Made by a program: the position numbers and the translations under genes. 64,000 nucleotides of DNA from Yponomeuta sedellus (taxonomy: Eukaryota; Arthropoda; Insecta; Lepidoptera; Yponomeutidae): assembly GCA_934045075.1 (NCBI GenBank), contig OW203734.1:15667680-15731679 (forward strand), in the 5' to 3' direction. Below the pieces are notes generated by a model. That model was given only the letters and a program-made list of their open reading frames with translations. It was not told the DNA's origin and did not search any database. Position 1 is the first letter of the stretch. The number at the start of each line of letters is the position of its first letter. Below are positions 22,830-32,448 of this stretch, piece by piece.

Positions 22830-23850
22830 TACTTAGCCATGACAATTTTCTTTTTAAATTCATTATTTGGCTTTTTGGCGTTTACGGACGTCCTATTCTA
22901 ACAAACTTTTGCGCTGTAAAGCTTAATATTTTGCAAACGGATCCCGAAATCAAAATATGATTTTTCTGCTCTCACAATAACTATTTCAACGCCTTGTATA
23001 ACGACAACTTACACTAAAGTGCAAGTGAGAAAAAAATGCATCTTTAATTTAGGTGTTTTTTTAAATTTAATTTAGGTATAAGCTTTTTTGTACGCACTGA
23101 CCGAGGCCACCGCCACAGTTGCTGTACTTCAATTTCCGATTATACCCTCCGATTCAAATTTATCGGAACCGAAATTGGAAGTTTGACAATAATTTACCTG
23201 GAGTATTTCAGGAATTGCGTATTTTAGAAGTCACCTTGTATTTAGGGAGTGTGGATGGAAGGGCCGGTAACGGACACCCTAGGTTAGATGTGCATAAGTC
23301 TCTACCGGCGAAAATGCATGCGACTTAAGTGTTTTGTGGATGTCATTCTTTGATGTTATTAATTACTTAATTAGTAGCGTTTTATTGCACACGAAACATA
23401 AGGCAGCAGAACATTACATGAAAAATAACAAATGACGAACTTATCTCTGTTAGTTATTCTTTTGCTATTTGTCTCCAGATAATTTTCTGTAACCAAATTT
23501 GCATAATTAACTGAACGCTGAACGCGACGCGTCGCCTTTTATAAAGGCAGTTTACCAATTAAAAGCAGTTTAAATTAATTACGCGTAATATCGCAAAATT
23601 TACGACGTTAATAACGGGCCACTATCACATGACCTATTTTAAAAATAGAGGTTACATGACAAATCTCTATTAAAGTTTTTTTATAAATTTTGGTGTTCCG
23701 TACTAGAAGCGTGCAAAACGAGACCGTATTACATTGCCTCCGCTGTCTGTCCGTTCGTCTGTTCGTAAGACAATTGAAATTTAAAGGGGTCAATCTTTGA
23801 AACCGTAACAGGTAACGAGTTGAATTTTCTCAGAATATGTGTTATTGCAG
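22830..23850. other. Non-coding DNA with a dispersed-repeat fragment
   Basis: No gene is seen. 23690-23780 ('gttccgtact...gtctgtccgttcgtctgtt') is a phrase common in insect repeats and resembles the sequence from which the minisatellite at 54147 may have grown. Confidence 0.35.
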
Positions 23851-23859
23851 CAGATTCGT

Positions 23860-24015
23860 CGTCGTCGTCGTCAGGCTATACTAGTCCACTGCTGGACATA
23901 GCCCTCCCCTAAAGAGCGCCACGTTGTGCTATGATAATTATGGGGATTATTACCCACGCTGAGCATGCGGGTTGGGGATCGCAGCTCGGTGGCGCTGCTG
24001 CCCACCCCCCGGTTT
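23860..24015 (-). repeat. RTE-tail family, reversed
   Basis: Reverse of 'ggggagggctatgtccagca' with a (cgt)n-type tail, then 'ccaacccgcatgctcagcgt'. In its sense it would encode SLGEGYVQQWTS, a LINE C-terminal tail. Confidence 0.7.
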
Positions 24016-25755
24016 AAATTATATTTTTTTATAAGAAATGTGCTTACTCTTGACATCTATCCAGCTCGAGGATGGACCCAGAAAAAACCTGTTCACACGC
24101 ATCTTAGAGAGGTTCAGGTTATAACCGGCGAGTGCTATACCAGCACTCGCCGGTCGCGCGTGCGCTGCGGTTACTCTGTGCCCTGCTCGCTGAAGCACTA
24201 GAGTGTGATGTGTTTGCGAATGGGATTGAAAGTGTGGTGAAGGTATGTAAGAGAATGCTAGAAGATGTTTGACAGGTAGTGTTCTAATATAATTATTATA
24301 ACGCATTAGTGTAACTTTACTGTTTTGTTACAATATTCGTGTAAAAAAATAAAGAAAGAAATAAGTGTTCGGAAAAACGAACGACGGTAAGGTGTTCCAC
24401 ACTTTGGCTGTGCGCTTATGAAGGATGACAAAAAGCGAATCGGACGAAGGCTCGGAAGGTCATACAAATATTAAAATTTTAATACCAATAAAAATAAAAA
24501 GGGGTCTCCATACAACAAACTGTATTTTCCATTGTTTTTGCAGTATCGTAAAAACGGCATCAACACATAGAGGCATCAAACTTGGCGTGATTGTAGGACT
24601 TATCATATGATCTAATGAAAAATAATAAAAAAATACGACCAAGCGCGACTCATTCGACCAAGTTAGACTCAGTTCGAGTTACTTTACTGTTAGTAAAGTA
24701 ACTTGAAAGTAATTAAATTGATAGTGCAGTTGCACTATCAATTTAATTCTTTCTTTGTTTAGAGCTAATTTGCACTTATCAATAACAGTTAGTTAAGGGA
24801 AAAAACTTGCTCCTGACGCACAGGTTATCCTAGTTCGAGTGCAAGGGCTGCATAATTCACTGTAGCAAATTGTATTTCTCAGTAACTATAATGTAATTTC
24901 ATTTTATTTCAAATTAGTTCTACCACCGGTGTTTTGAATAGAAGTGTGATTTTGGAACGCACCCATGATGGGCGTAACTACTTGTCAGCTGTCAGATGAG
25001 TTGAGAATTGCCCTCTTGTTTTGTTGCTTGTGAAACGTGTCATTTGTGTGGCAATTAGATTGCCGGGCTTATATCTTCGTGTGAAGTGAGAAATAAGTTC
25101 AGGAACGGATCCCAGTATTGACAGTTTGGTTGTTGGGCGACGGATCGCCCAAAATAGTAGACATATATTTTGTTGAAAACTGGTGCGGTGAAAGTGCACT
25201 GAAGGTAGGTAGCTTTCTGGGGAAAGAGCTCTTGGGATAGACGGGGAAATCTAGGGAGCCTCAGATCTTCCAGTGTAACGATTCCTAACGGCGCCGGCTG
25301 CCAAGTTGAGAGGCGTCGCCGCAGACAGACTTTGTAAGTGTCTTGTTTTCTCATTAGTTTTCAAGTATTAGTATTTAAGTGGGTCCTTTACCCAACAACC
25401 GGTACTGAGATGGCGTTACTGGTAAGGAACCCACCGCGTGCGAGTATGACTTGCACTTGCCCGGTTTATTTAGCGTGGTTTCATTTCCTGAGCTGATTAA
25501 AAAGAGTTACAGACCACGAGACGTGGATTTACCGTGGATAACCGTGGACTCTACTCGTTTTCGTTACGAGGGACGGCAACCAAAATATAAAGATTGTGCC
25601 GTCAACTGTACCGTAATGAGGTGATCCTTCTCTTGTTTCACGCGATAGAGAACTTATTAAAATGTTAAAATAATCTGGTCGCTTCTAGGGAGGATGAAAC
25701 TTTGATTTGAGTTTAAGAATCATCAATTGTCTTGACAGGGTGACTTTGAATTTCT
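24016..25755. other. No recognised gene; two adjacent hairpins
   Basis: I see no gene I can support. The stretch holds two inverted repeats at 24677-24753 (listed separately). The moderately GC-rich patch 25050-25450 has open frames but no domain I know. Confidence 0.35.
24677..24753. repeat. Two adjacent hairpins
   Basis: The first has arms 24677-24687 (agttactttac) and 24693-24703. The second has arms 24705-24728 (gaaagtaattaaattgatag...) and 24731-24753, with one unpaired base and a 2-nt loop. Confidence 0.8.
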
Positions 25756-25759
25756 TTAC

Positions 25760-25880
25760 AGTTTTAAATTGCGGGTTCGAATCCCGGCATGGGTGAAATT
25801 TTTAGCCTCTAAATAGGTTTTTAAATTTGTCCTTAGCACGGGTTAGTGCATTAAAAATAAAAATAGTATAGTTTTAAATT
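25760..25880 (+). repeat. SINE-A, 5'-truncated, with full tail
   Basis: Exact 11-bp duplications 'agttttaaatt' at 25760-25770 and 25870-25880 flank it. It starts inside the tRNA-like part (gcgggttcgaatcccggc) and has the complete tail (ttgtccttagcacgggttag, then aaaaataaaaatagtat). This copy shows the true 3' end of the young subfamily. Confidence 0.9.
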
Positions 25881-26446
25881 ACATTCTAAATTATCGGGAG
25901 GTCAAAATTAAGTTTCATTTTGTTACCCAAAAATAGTCCAGTCTTTTTTATCGCGCCTTGTTTTCAAAACCATTGCCGATTTCTTCTTAATCGGTTTGAA
26001 TGCCCCCTATAAACTATGAATGAACTCGAATGTCACCCTGCAGATCTATTGATATATTTTTACCAAGCATAGCTCATTAGAGCATAATTACATTGTTTCT
26101 CCTAGTCTAGAATTCTTAAGGTATATAAAGAAGAAGAAGAAGAAGGAAAACATTTATTATAGAGACAGTGCACACGCCACAGTAACAAAACAAACTTAAA
26201 ACATATTACTAAACATGACATTCACAAAAAACAAAAACAAAGAAGAAAAACGAAAGGTCACGGCGTGTCCCTGCTGCTATAAATGGCAACTGACTCAGTA
26301 TGCTGATGGACTAGCCTTCAGCGCTGATTTTCAGTCAGTGCCAGATTCTACCACCATGAGCGTCACAGCGTCACTGCGGTGCGAACAAGCATGGGCAGTA
26401 CCATATTGAATAAAATACTTATATGTTGTATAGAATAGAATAGAAC
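25881..26446. other. Flank of the retroelement, no gene seen
   Basis: AT-rich with (gaa)n near 26129-26145. The 26215-26409 frame has no recognisable domain. Confidence 0.4.
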
Positions 26447-26450
26447 AGGG

Positions 26451-26701
26451 AGTTACGTCTGCTGACTCTACCATTTTTGCTGGACCAAGCAATCTCTCTG
26501 TTTTCAAGTAGAGACAATGTAACTACTTTGTAAGGTCCAGACACTTGACTCAGCAAACGGATGTTGACGCGCCTGGCCTCTGCGAAGCCTCAGGCATAAG
26601 TAGTTTTAGTTAGTCTTAGTCCTGGCCTTCAGCCGAATACACGTGTCCCAAATTAAAAATTGTATTTTTAAAACGCCCTACCACTCGCACGCAACTTAAC
26701 T
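26451..26701 (+). repeat. 5' LTR (251 bp)
   Basis: Reads the same as 34072-34322. The ends AGTTA/TAACT form a short inverted repeat. An AT-rich patch 'aaattaaaaattgtattttt' near 26650-26670 may hold the polyadenylation signal. I could not place the transcription start. The first 61 bases are the same DNA that encodes the Env tail in the 3' copy. Confidence 0.95.
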
Positions 26702-26720
26702 GGCGCAGCCGGTAGGATTT
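26701..26720 (+). promoter_or_regulatory. Primer-binding site, tRNA-Ser type
   Basis: TGGCGCAGCCGGTAGGATTT starts on the last base of the LTR. It is complementary to the 3' end of insect tRNA-Ser (...CCTACCGACTGCGCCA) with a single difference over the first 18 bases. The 17.6/297 branch of errantiviruses also uses tRNA-Ser. Confidence 0.85.
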
Positions 26721-26884
26721 CCACGTCACATATTTTACTGAAAATCGTAAAAGTGACGGGCGTTTTTAAGCGTTTAATTGGAAATCTACGAACCAAATAA
26801 ATAAGTTAAGGCGGCGAAAAACTTGTGACCATCTTCAACAAGGCGGACAGCGAAGGCAACAGGACTGGATTCACCGGAGGGACC

Positions 26885-26895
26885 ATGGGTAGCCT
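26885..26895 (+). CDS. Predicted first coding exon of env (11 nt)
   Basis: An ATG in a fair context (gaccATGg) is followed after 11 nt by the strong donor GTGAGT (26896). In unspliced RNA the same ATG is a four-codon frame stopped by TGA. Spliced to the acceptor at 32372-32373 it would join env in phase and add eight codons upstream of the first internal ATG. It is an inference without transcript data. Subgenomic spliced env RNAs are known for gypsy-group elements. Confidence 0.6.
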
Positions 26896-27060
26896 GTGAG
26901 TAGATCCAATTCACTATTCCTGTCTATCCACTCCTATTCCATCTAGTTAGGTTAGTTATAAGTGTCTGAAAGTGTCGGCGAGGTATTTCCAAAAATTGAA
27001 ATTTCCAAACCTTAGACCTTTTATAGACTTTAGTTAAGAAAATCAATTTAATTTTAAGGT

Positions 27061-27220
27061 AAACTTTATCTGCATCGTGCTTGTAATTTTATTAGTGTAA
27101 GAACTTTACCTGCATCGTGATTGTAATTTTATTAGTGTAAGAACTTTACCTGCATCGCGCTTGTAATTTTATTATTTTAGGAACTTTGTATGCATCGAGC
27201 TTACAATTTTAGTAGAATTA
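27061..27220 (+). repeat. Four 40-bp tandem units in the leader
   Basis: Units start at 27061, 27101, 27141 and 27181 in exact 40-bp register. Each has 'gaactttacctgcatcg' followed by AT-rich 'ttgtaattttatta'. Divergence grows towards the last unit. Gypsy carries its Su(Hw)-bound insulator array at the same place, in repeats with a TGCATA core. The similarity here is in position and general shape, not proven motif identity. Confidence 0.85.
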
Positions 27221-27364
27221 AGTATTTGAATTTTCGTATGTTATAAGCATAATTAAACTTAGTTCTAAGTAAATTCACAACTTTAGTTATTTTCCGCTAA
27301 AAGCGACATTAAACTTAACTTTAAGTAGAGTCACATAATCTAAGTAAAACCAAGAATTGACAAA

Positions 27365-28597
27365 ATGGCACAATTAGTAGCTATTCCACCGGAAATGATA
27401 AAACTAGTACCCCTTTTCGACGGCGACAAACGTCACCTAAATTTGTTTATCCGAAAGGTAGAATATATAGTAGGAAAATATGGCGGAGATGAAAATCAGA
27501 ACGAGTACGTGTTCCACACACTCACAAGCAGGCTTACTGGTGATGCTGCTGCACTCATTTCAGAGAGAGAGGACATTACCAGCTGGGCAGCCCTTAAGGC
27601 ATTGTTTCTTCAGCATTTTGGAGACCCTCGTAGCGAAGAATGTATTGCTATTGAGCTAGAGTCATTAAGAATTAAAAACGGCGAAGATTACACATCATTC
27701 TGTAACCGTATACAATCGATTCGATCAGTGCTCTTTTCAAAAGTCAATCAAATTGCAGACCCAAATATTAGACAAAGTAAAATCGCTATATACAACAACA
27801 CTGCACAAAATGTTTTCCTACATAATTTAAATGAGAATATGATGAGACTCGTACGACTGAAGGGCCCCACCACTCTTGAGGATGCCCTTAGCATCGTGCT
27901 CGAGGAAGTAAATTTCTTGGACCAATACCATGCCAAAAATAGGCTTTATAATAGGCATAGCCCTGGCACCCAAAGTCAGGCTCAGGCAGCCTTGGCTCCG
28001 AAGCCACCTCAGCAGTTCGGCTTCAAGCCTCTACCAATTCCGAACGCCACTCCAACTGGCTTTCGTCCACAATTAGGCTTTCAGCCCACGGGCTTCCGCC
28101 CAAATCTTCAACCGACGGGCTTCCGCCCAAACTTTCAACAGACGGGTTTCCGCCCAAACCTGCAACCAACGGGCTTCAGACCAAATCTTCAGCCTCAAGG
28201 CTTTCGACCCCAATTCGGATATAAACCACCCCAATCTTTTGGCTATAAACCACCGCAGTTTGGATATAGACCACAACAAAATTCAGGCTTACAGCCCCTA
28301 CAACCATTCAAGCCATTCCAAGGCCAACCCCAAACTTCGAATTACCGACCACCACAGGTCGAAAACGACGTATCTATGAGGACAGCAAGGCCAAAGCTTC
28401 CACTTAATGAACTAGACCTTGAATACTCGTATGATTGTGACCCTTACGAAAACTATGGCGCATACGACGAGCAGTATGCACAGGATTATTATTATGACCA
28501 AGAGACGTATGAATGTGAAGAACAGAAGGACCAACCCACAGAAACCGATAATACTGAAAATTTTCAGGCAGTTACCACACAACAACCCCCGAGATAA
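27365..28597 (+). CDS. gag: Gag polyprotein
   Basis: Structural protein of 410 residues that would form the particle core. The start is ATG in a good context (aaaATGg). Residues 1-200 look like a helical capsid region (DITSWAALKALFLQHFGD, LRIKNGEDYTSFCNRIQSIR). About residues 216-312 are a low-complexity array with five TGFRP and one QGFRP followed by FGYKPP repeats, rich in proline, glycine, phenylalanine and glutamine. The C-terminal 60 residues are acidic and tyrosine-rich. No CCHC zinc knuckle is present, as in other errantivirus Gags. The last codons overlap the pol frame, with an AAATTTT heptamer at 28558-28564. The stop is TAA at 28595-28597. Confidence 0.93.
   Translation: MAQLVAIPPEMIKLVPLFDGDKRHLNLFIRKVEYIVGKYGGDENQNEYVFHTLTSRLTGDAAALISEREDITSWAALKALFLQHFGDPRSEECIAIELESLRIKNGEDYTSFCNRIQSIRSVLFSKVNQIADPNIRQSKIAIYNNTAQNVFLHNLNENMMRLVRLKGPTTLEDALSIVLEEVNFLDQYHAKNRLYNRHSPGTQSQAQAALAPKPPQQFGFKPLPIPNATPTGFRPQLGFQPTGFRPNLQPTGFRPNFQQTGFRPNLQPTGFRPNLQPQGFRPQFGYKPPQSFGYKPPQFGYRPQQNSGLQPLQPFKPFQGQPQTSNYRPPQVENDVSMRTARPKLPLNELDLEYSYDCDPYENYGAYDEQYAQDYYYDQETYECEEQKDQPTETDNTENFQAVTTQQPPR
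28558..28564 (+). promoter_or_regulatory. Predicted -1 frameshift heptamer
   Basis: A-AAT-TTT fits X-XXY-YYZ in the gag frame. The pol (-1) frame is closed by TGA at 28555-28557 and opens exactly at 28558, and gag stops at 28597. The shift must therefore happen in this 40-nt window, and the heptamer is at its start. I see no obvious strong downstream stem. Confidence 0.75.
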
Positions 28598-31500
28598 TAA
28601 ACTTACACTATAATGACAACCTTAAGTTGCCATATATTCATTTGCCCGAAATTAACGCGAACTTTATGATAGACACGGGAAGTACCAGGTCTTTTATAAG
28701 CCCTAATAAGGCGAACCAATACTACCGTGCTTATAGAGGGTTCGAACCCTTTGAAGTTATCAGTACTCATGCAACTAGTAAGCATAACGAGGTAATAGAA
28801 ATCCCTTTGCCGAGCACCTTCTGTGCCCACGGACATCACAAATTTTACATCTACAATGTAGACACCAAATACGACGGTCTTATAGGACTCGATCTCTTAC
28901 GAGAACTCGAAGCGTCGATTGATATTAAAGCTCAAGTACTGTACACAAATTTCACTTCAATTCCAATACATTGTAACACGCCCAATAGCGCTTACAAAGT
29001 ACTTATTTCACCGCGGACTGAACAAAGAGTTCAACTGCCGACAGATTTGTATACAGGCCAAGCAATTATAAATTATACACAATTCGCTGATGGAGTGCGT
29101 ATGCCCAGTGCGATTGTCCAATGCGACAATGGTTACGCAACCACTGTTATTCAAAATTTAACAAACCTAGAGTATGCTATTACTGTAACTAGACCCTTTA
29201 AAGTAACTCCGTATGAAAGTGACAAATGTGTCAGTTTCAGCATAAATGATGTGGAAATGAAGGACTTAGAAGTTGACGACTGGTTAACCGAAAATTTAAA
29301 CACCAAGCTTAGGTTAGACCACATGAATGAGGAAGAAAGAAAGTGCATTCACCACCTTTGTACCGAATACAAAGACATCTTATACTGTGAAAAACTACCA
29401 TTATCTTTCACAAATGACGTAAAACACCAAATCCGTACTCGAAACGAAGACCCAATTTTTATTAGGCCATACAGGCAACCACAAGCTATTAACCAGGAAA
29501 TAAATAGACAAGTTGAGAAAATGCTAAAAGACAATATCATCCAGGAGTCACACTCCCCTTGGAGTGCCCCCGTGCACTTAGTACCGAAAAAAACTGATGC
29601 ATCTAACGAAAAGAAATATAGGCTAGTAATAGACTATAGGAAACTGAACGAGTTAACGGTAAACGACAAATATCCGTTACCTAATATCACGGATCTTTTC
29701 GATAAACTAGGACGAAGTACTTACTTCAGCACCCTTGACCTGGCCAGTGGCTACCACCAGATAGAGGTTGCTGAGGAAGACCGACAAAAGACAGCTTTCT
29801 CTACCCAAGCGGGACATTATGAGTTCTCTCGAATGCCCTTTGGCCTGAAAACAGCGCCAGCGACATTCCAGAGAACAATTGATAGCGTTTTGCGAGGTTT
29901 GCAGGGACTGCACTGCCTCGTTTACTTAGACGACATAATCGTCTTTTCGTCAAGTCTCCAGGAACATCTCTTAAAACTTCGCACAGTGTTCGACAGATTA
30001 CGTGCAACCAACCTTAAAGTACAGTTGGACAAATCAGAATTTTTAAGAAAAGAAGTGTTATACCTAGGTCACCAAATAACTAGCGAAGGCTTAGAACCTA
30101 ATAATGACAAAATAAAGGCAATCCTTGATTTTCCGATTCCAAAGACCACTACCGAGATTAAAAGCTTCCTAGGCTTAGTAGGTTACTACCGAAAATTCAT
30201 CAAGGACTTTGCTAAAGTTACTAGACCACTAACAGCGTGTCTAAAAAAGAAAAACAAAATTGTCATTGACCAGCAGTACACTGATGCTTTCAATATGTGC
30301 AAAGAACTATTAGTTAATGCCCCAATTTTGCAATACCCCGATCCAGATAGACCTTATGTCCTTACAACGGACGCTTCAAACTTTGCAATAGGTGCAATTC
30401 TATCACAAGGACCTATTAACAAAAACTTACCTGTAGCGTATGCTAGTCGCACACTCAATGATGCCGAATCACGCTATAGTGTAACTGAAAATGAACTGCT
30501 AGCTGTAGTATGGGCTATCAAACACTTTCGCCCGTACCTTTATGGTAAAAAGTTTACAGTAGTGACAGATCACAAGCCTCTCCAATGGCTAAAATCGCTA
30601 TCAGATACAAATAGTAGACTGACGCGATGGCGCTTACGTCTATCTGAATATGACTTCGACATAGCTTACAAGAAAGGCACACTCAATAGCAACGCCGACG
30701 CGTTGTCACGAATAAAGCTAAATGCTCTGGGTAAAGACGAAAACGCATCAATGGATGTTAATGTTGATGACGAGGAACGAACCATAAGCCAATTGACACA
30801 GGATCTAGCAGATTTAGGTAAACAACAGAAACGAACTCTTGCCCAAGGCAAATCACCTAGCCCTATGACCATCTCTAGTGACTCTGAACACCCAATCAGT
30901 ATCCCTGACTCTGATTCTGATAGAACTATGTCAATAGGACGTAGGTCACCCTACTCTATACCTAGCCCATCTAGTGCTACACTTACAGCCTCAAAAGAGA
31001 CTTCAGAAACTGCAACGGCTCATTCGGCAGAAGATACTGAATCTCAAGGAATTCCTATCTTACAGGAAGCCGTTGACACTAAACCCAACCAAATACTAGT
31101 TTTCACATGGCAAATTGACAAACTTTCAGTGAAAGATTTATCTAGGGAAAAACAGCGCATTTTAGAAGTACATCTACCTACCAACCGCCCTGACCTAGTT
31201 AAACAATTCCTGAAAGAATATGTAAAAAATAAAACAAAGTATTACATCTACTTCGAAGACGATGAACACCGACGACAGTTTACGCAATCAGTGATTTTCT
31301 TGTTCAAAAGAGAGCTTGTACAGTTTTACGAGTGTACAAAGCGAGTTATTTTCGTAGAAGATGAAACGGAACAACAAGATATAGTGAGAAAGTATCACAT
31401 AGGTAAAACCTGCCACCGAGGTATACGGGAAACGTTAGCACACATAAAACGTACATACTTTTGGCACAATATGGAAACAATCATATCCAGTATTATCAAC

Positions 31501-32448
31501 TCTTGCGAAACATGCCAAAAAATGAAATATGATTGGAACCCAATAAAACCGCAATTACAGTTGACCCAAACTCAAACTAAACCACTTGAAGAAATTTTCA
31601 TTGATCTGTTCTCAATTGAAGGACGCTACTACCTGACTATCATAGACGCCTTTAGCAAACTTGGACAAGCGTTTGAGATCGCTAACCGCTCTACTCCTGA
31701 AGTAGTACGTGCCCTCATTAAGTATTTCAGTTTTTACGGAGTACCTCTAAAAATAAGCTCAGACCCAGGATCAGAATTTAACAATGCGTTACTGAAAGAG
31801 CTTCTCTCACTATATAAAGTAGAACTACATATAGGTACGCCTAACAATCCGAACTCTATGGGACTCATCGAGAGATTTCACTCTACCATAATAGAGATAT
31901 ACAGAATAGCTAAGTATGAACAAAAGTACACAGACGCTGCTTCTGTAATGACATGCGCTGTGATGGCTTATAACCACAGCATACACTCTAGCACTGGAAT
32001 GACACCTTTAGAAGTCTTGTTAGGACACACTGATTCGAGACATGTCTTCGACGCCGATTTTGAAAAACAATACACGCAGCAACTAGTAAAAGAACATGCA
32101 AAACGAACCAAATACCTATATGCCCATCTTTCAGAACAAGCAATGAGGAAAAAGAGTAAAATAATTCATAAGCGGGGAGGTGAAACAAACATTCAACTTG
32201 ACCCCGGTACTACAGTTTTTGCTAAATATACAAATAAAAGGAGTAGTAAAGACAAAGCCCGCTATTCAAGCGCTAAAGTTATAGGCAAAACATATAGGAA
32301 TATAGTACCAATTCGTGTTCGTAATAGAGACACTAAAGTCCCATTAAAGAACGTAAAACGTCTGCCCTTACAGGCACCTGCTCGTCATGACAGTAACCAT
32401 GACTATGGTGATGCAACTCCAGGCCCTTCAACGTCAGGACCTAAATAA
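28558..32448 (+). CDS. pol: Pol polyprotein (protease, RT, RNase H, integrase)
   Basis: The frame is open from 28558, probably entered by -1 frameshift from gag. The numbering below starts at the TTG at 28627. Aspartic protease: DTGS at 16-19. Reverse transcriptase: LDLASGYHQI and catalytic YLDD at 433-436. RNase H: TTDAS (D582), E621/E623, TDHKPL (D648) and NADALSR (D691). A serine/proline-rich linker covers about 710-830. Integrase: zinc motif H924, H930, C960, C963 and the catalytic triad D993, D1046, E1082 (D-52-D-35-E). All key residues are present. It would cleave Gag-Pol, copy the RNA to DNA and insert it, making 4-bp duplications. The frame's last 62 bases overlap the downstream env ORF. 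Confidence 0.95.
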   Translation, partial: KFSGSYHTTTPEIINLHYNDNLKLPYIHLPEINANFMIDTGSTRSFISPNKANQYYRAYRGFEPFEVISTHATSKHNEVIEIPLPSTFCAHGHHKFYIYNVDTKYDGLIGLDLLRELEASIDIKAQVLYTNFTSIPIHCNTPNSAYKVLISPRTEQRVQLPTDLYTGQAIINYTQFADGVRMPSAIVQCDNGYATTVIQNLTNLEYAITVTRPFKVTPYESDKCVSFSINDVEMKDLEVDDWLTENLNTKLRLDHMNEEERKCIHHLCTEYKDILYCEKLPLSFTNDVKHQIRTRNEDPIFIRPYRQPQAINQEINRQVEKMLKDNIIQESHSPWSAPVHLVPKKTDASNEKKYRLVIDYRKLNELTVNDKYPLPNITDLFDKLGRSTYFSTLDLASGYHQIEVAEEDRQKTAFSTQAGHYEFSRMPFGLKTAPATFQRTIDSVLRGLQGLHCLVYLDDIIVFSSSLQEHLLKLRTVFDRLRATNLKVQLDKSEFLRKEVLYLGHQITSEGLEPNNDKIKAILDFPIPKTTTEIKSFLGLVGYYRKFIKDFAKVTRPLTACLKKKNKIVIDQQYTDAFNMCKELLVNAPILQYPDPDRPYVLTTDASNFAIGAILSQGPINKNLPVAYASRTLNDAESRYSVTENELLAVVWAIKHFRPYLYGKKFTVVTDHKPLQWLKSLSDTNSRLTRWRLRLSEYDFDIAYKKGTLNSNADALSRIKLNALGKDENASMDVNVDDEERTISQLTQDLADLGKQQKRTLAQGKSPSPMTISSDSEHPISIPDSDSDRTMSIGRRSPYSIPSPSSATLTASKETSETATAHSAEDTESQGIPILQEAVDTKPNQILVFTWQIDKLSVKDLSREKQRILEVHLPTNRPDLVKQFLKEYVKNKTKYYIYFEDDEHRRQFTQSVIFLFKRELVQFYECTKRVIFVEDETEQQDIVRKYHIGKTCHRGIRETLAHIKRTYFWHNMETIISSIINSCETCQKMKYDWNPIKPQLQLTQTQTKPLEEIFIDLFSIEGRYYLTIIDAFSKLGQAFEIANRSTPEVVRALIKYFSFYGVPLKISSDPGSEFNNALLKELLSLYKVELHIGTPNNPNSMGLIERFHSTIIEIYRIAKYEQKYTDAASVMTCAVMAYNHSIHSSTGMTPLEVLLGHTDSRHVFDADFEKQYTQQLVKEHAKRTKYLYAHLSEQAMRKKSKIIHKRGGETNIQLDPGTTVFAKYTNKRSSKDKARYSSAKVIGKTYRNIVPIRVRNRDTKVPLKNVKRLPLQAPARHDSNHDYGDATPGPSTSGPK
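32372..32373 (+). promoter_or_regulatory. Predicted splice acceptor for env RNA
   Basis: A pyrimidine-rich run (cgtctgcccttacag) ends in AG at 32372-32373. The exon would begin at 32374 in the third codon position of env, matching the phase left by the donor at 26895/26896. Other AGs nearby are out of phase or have poorer tracts, apart from 32492-32493, which would not give a signal sequence. Confidence 0.6.

Noticed and set aside
28073..28279. Minus-strand frame with repeated LKVWAEARRL-like units
   Set aside because: It is the antisense of the Gag repeat array.
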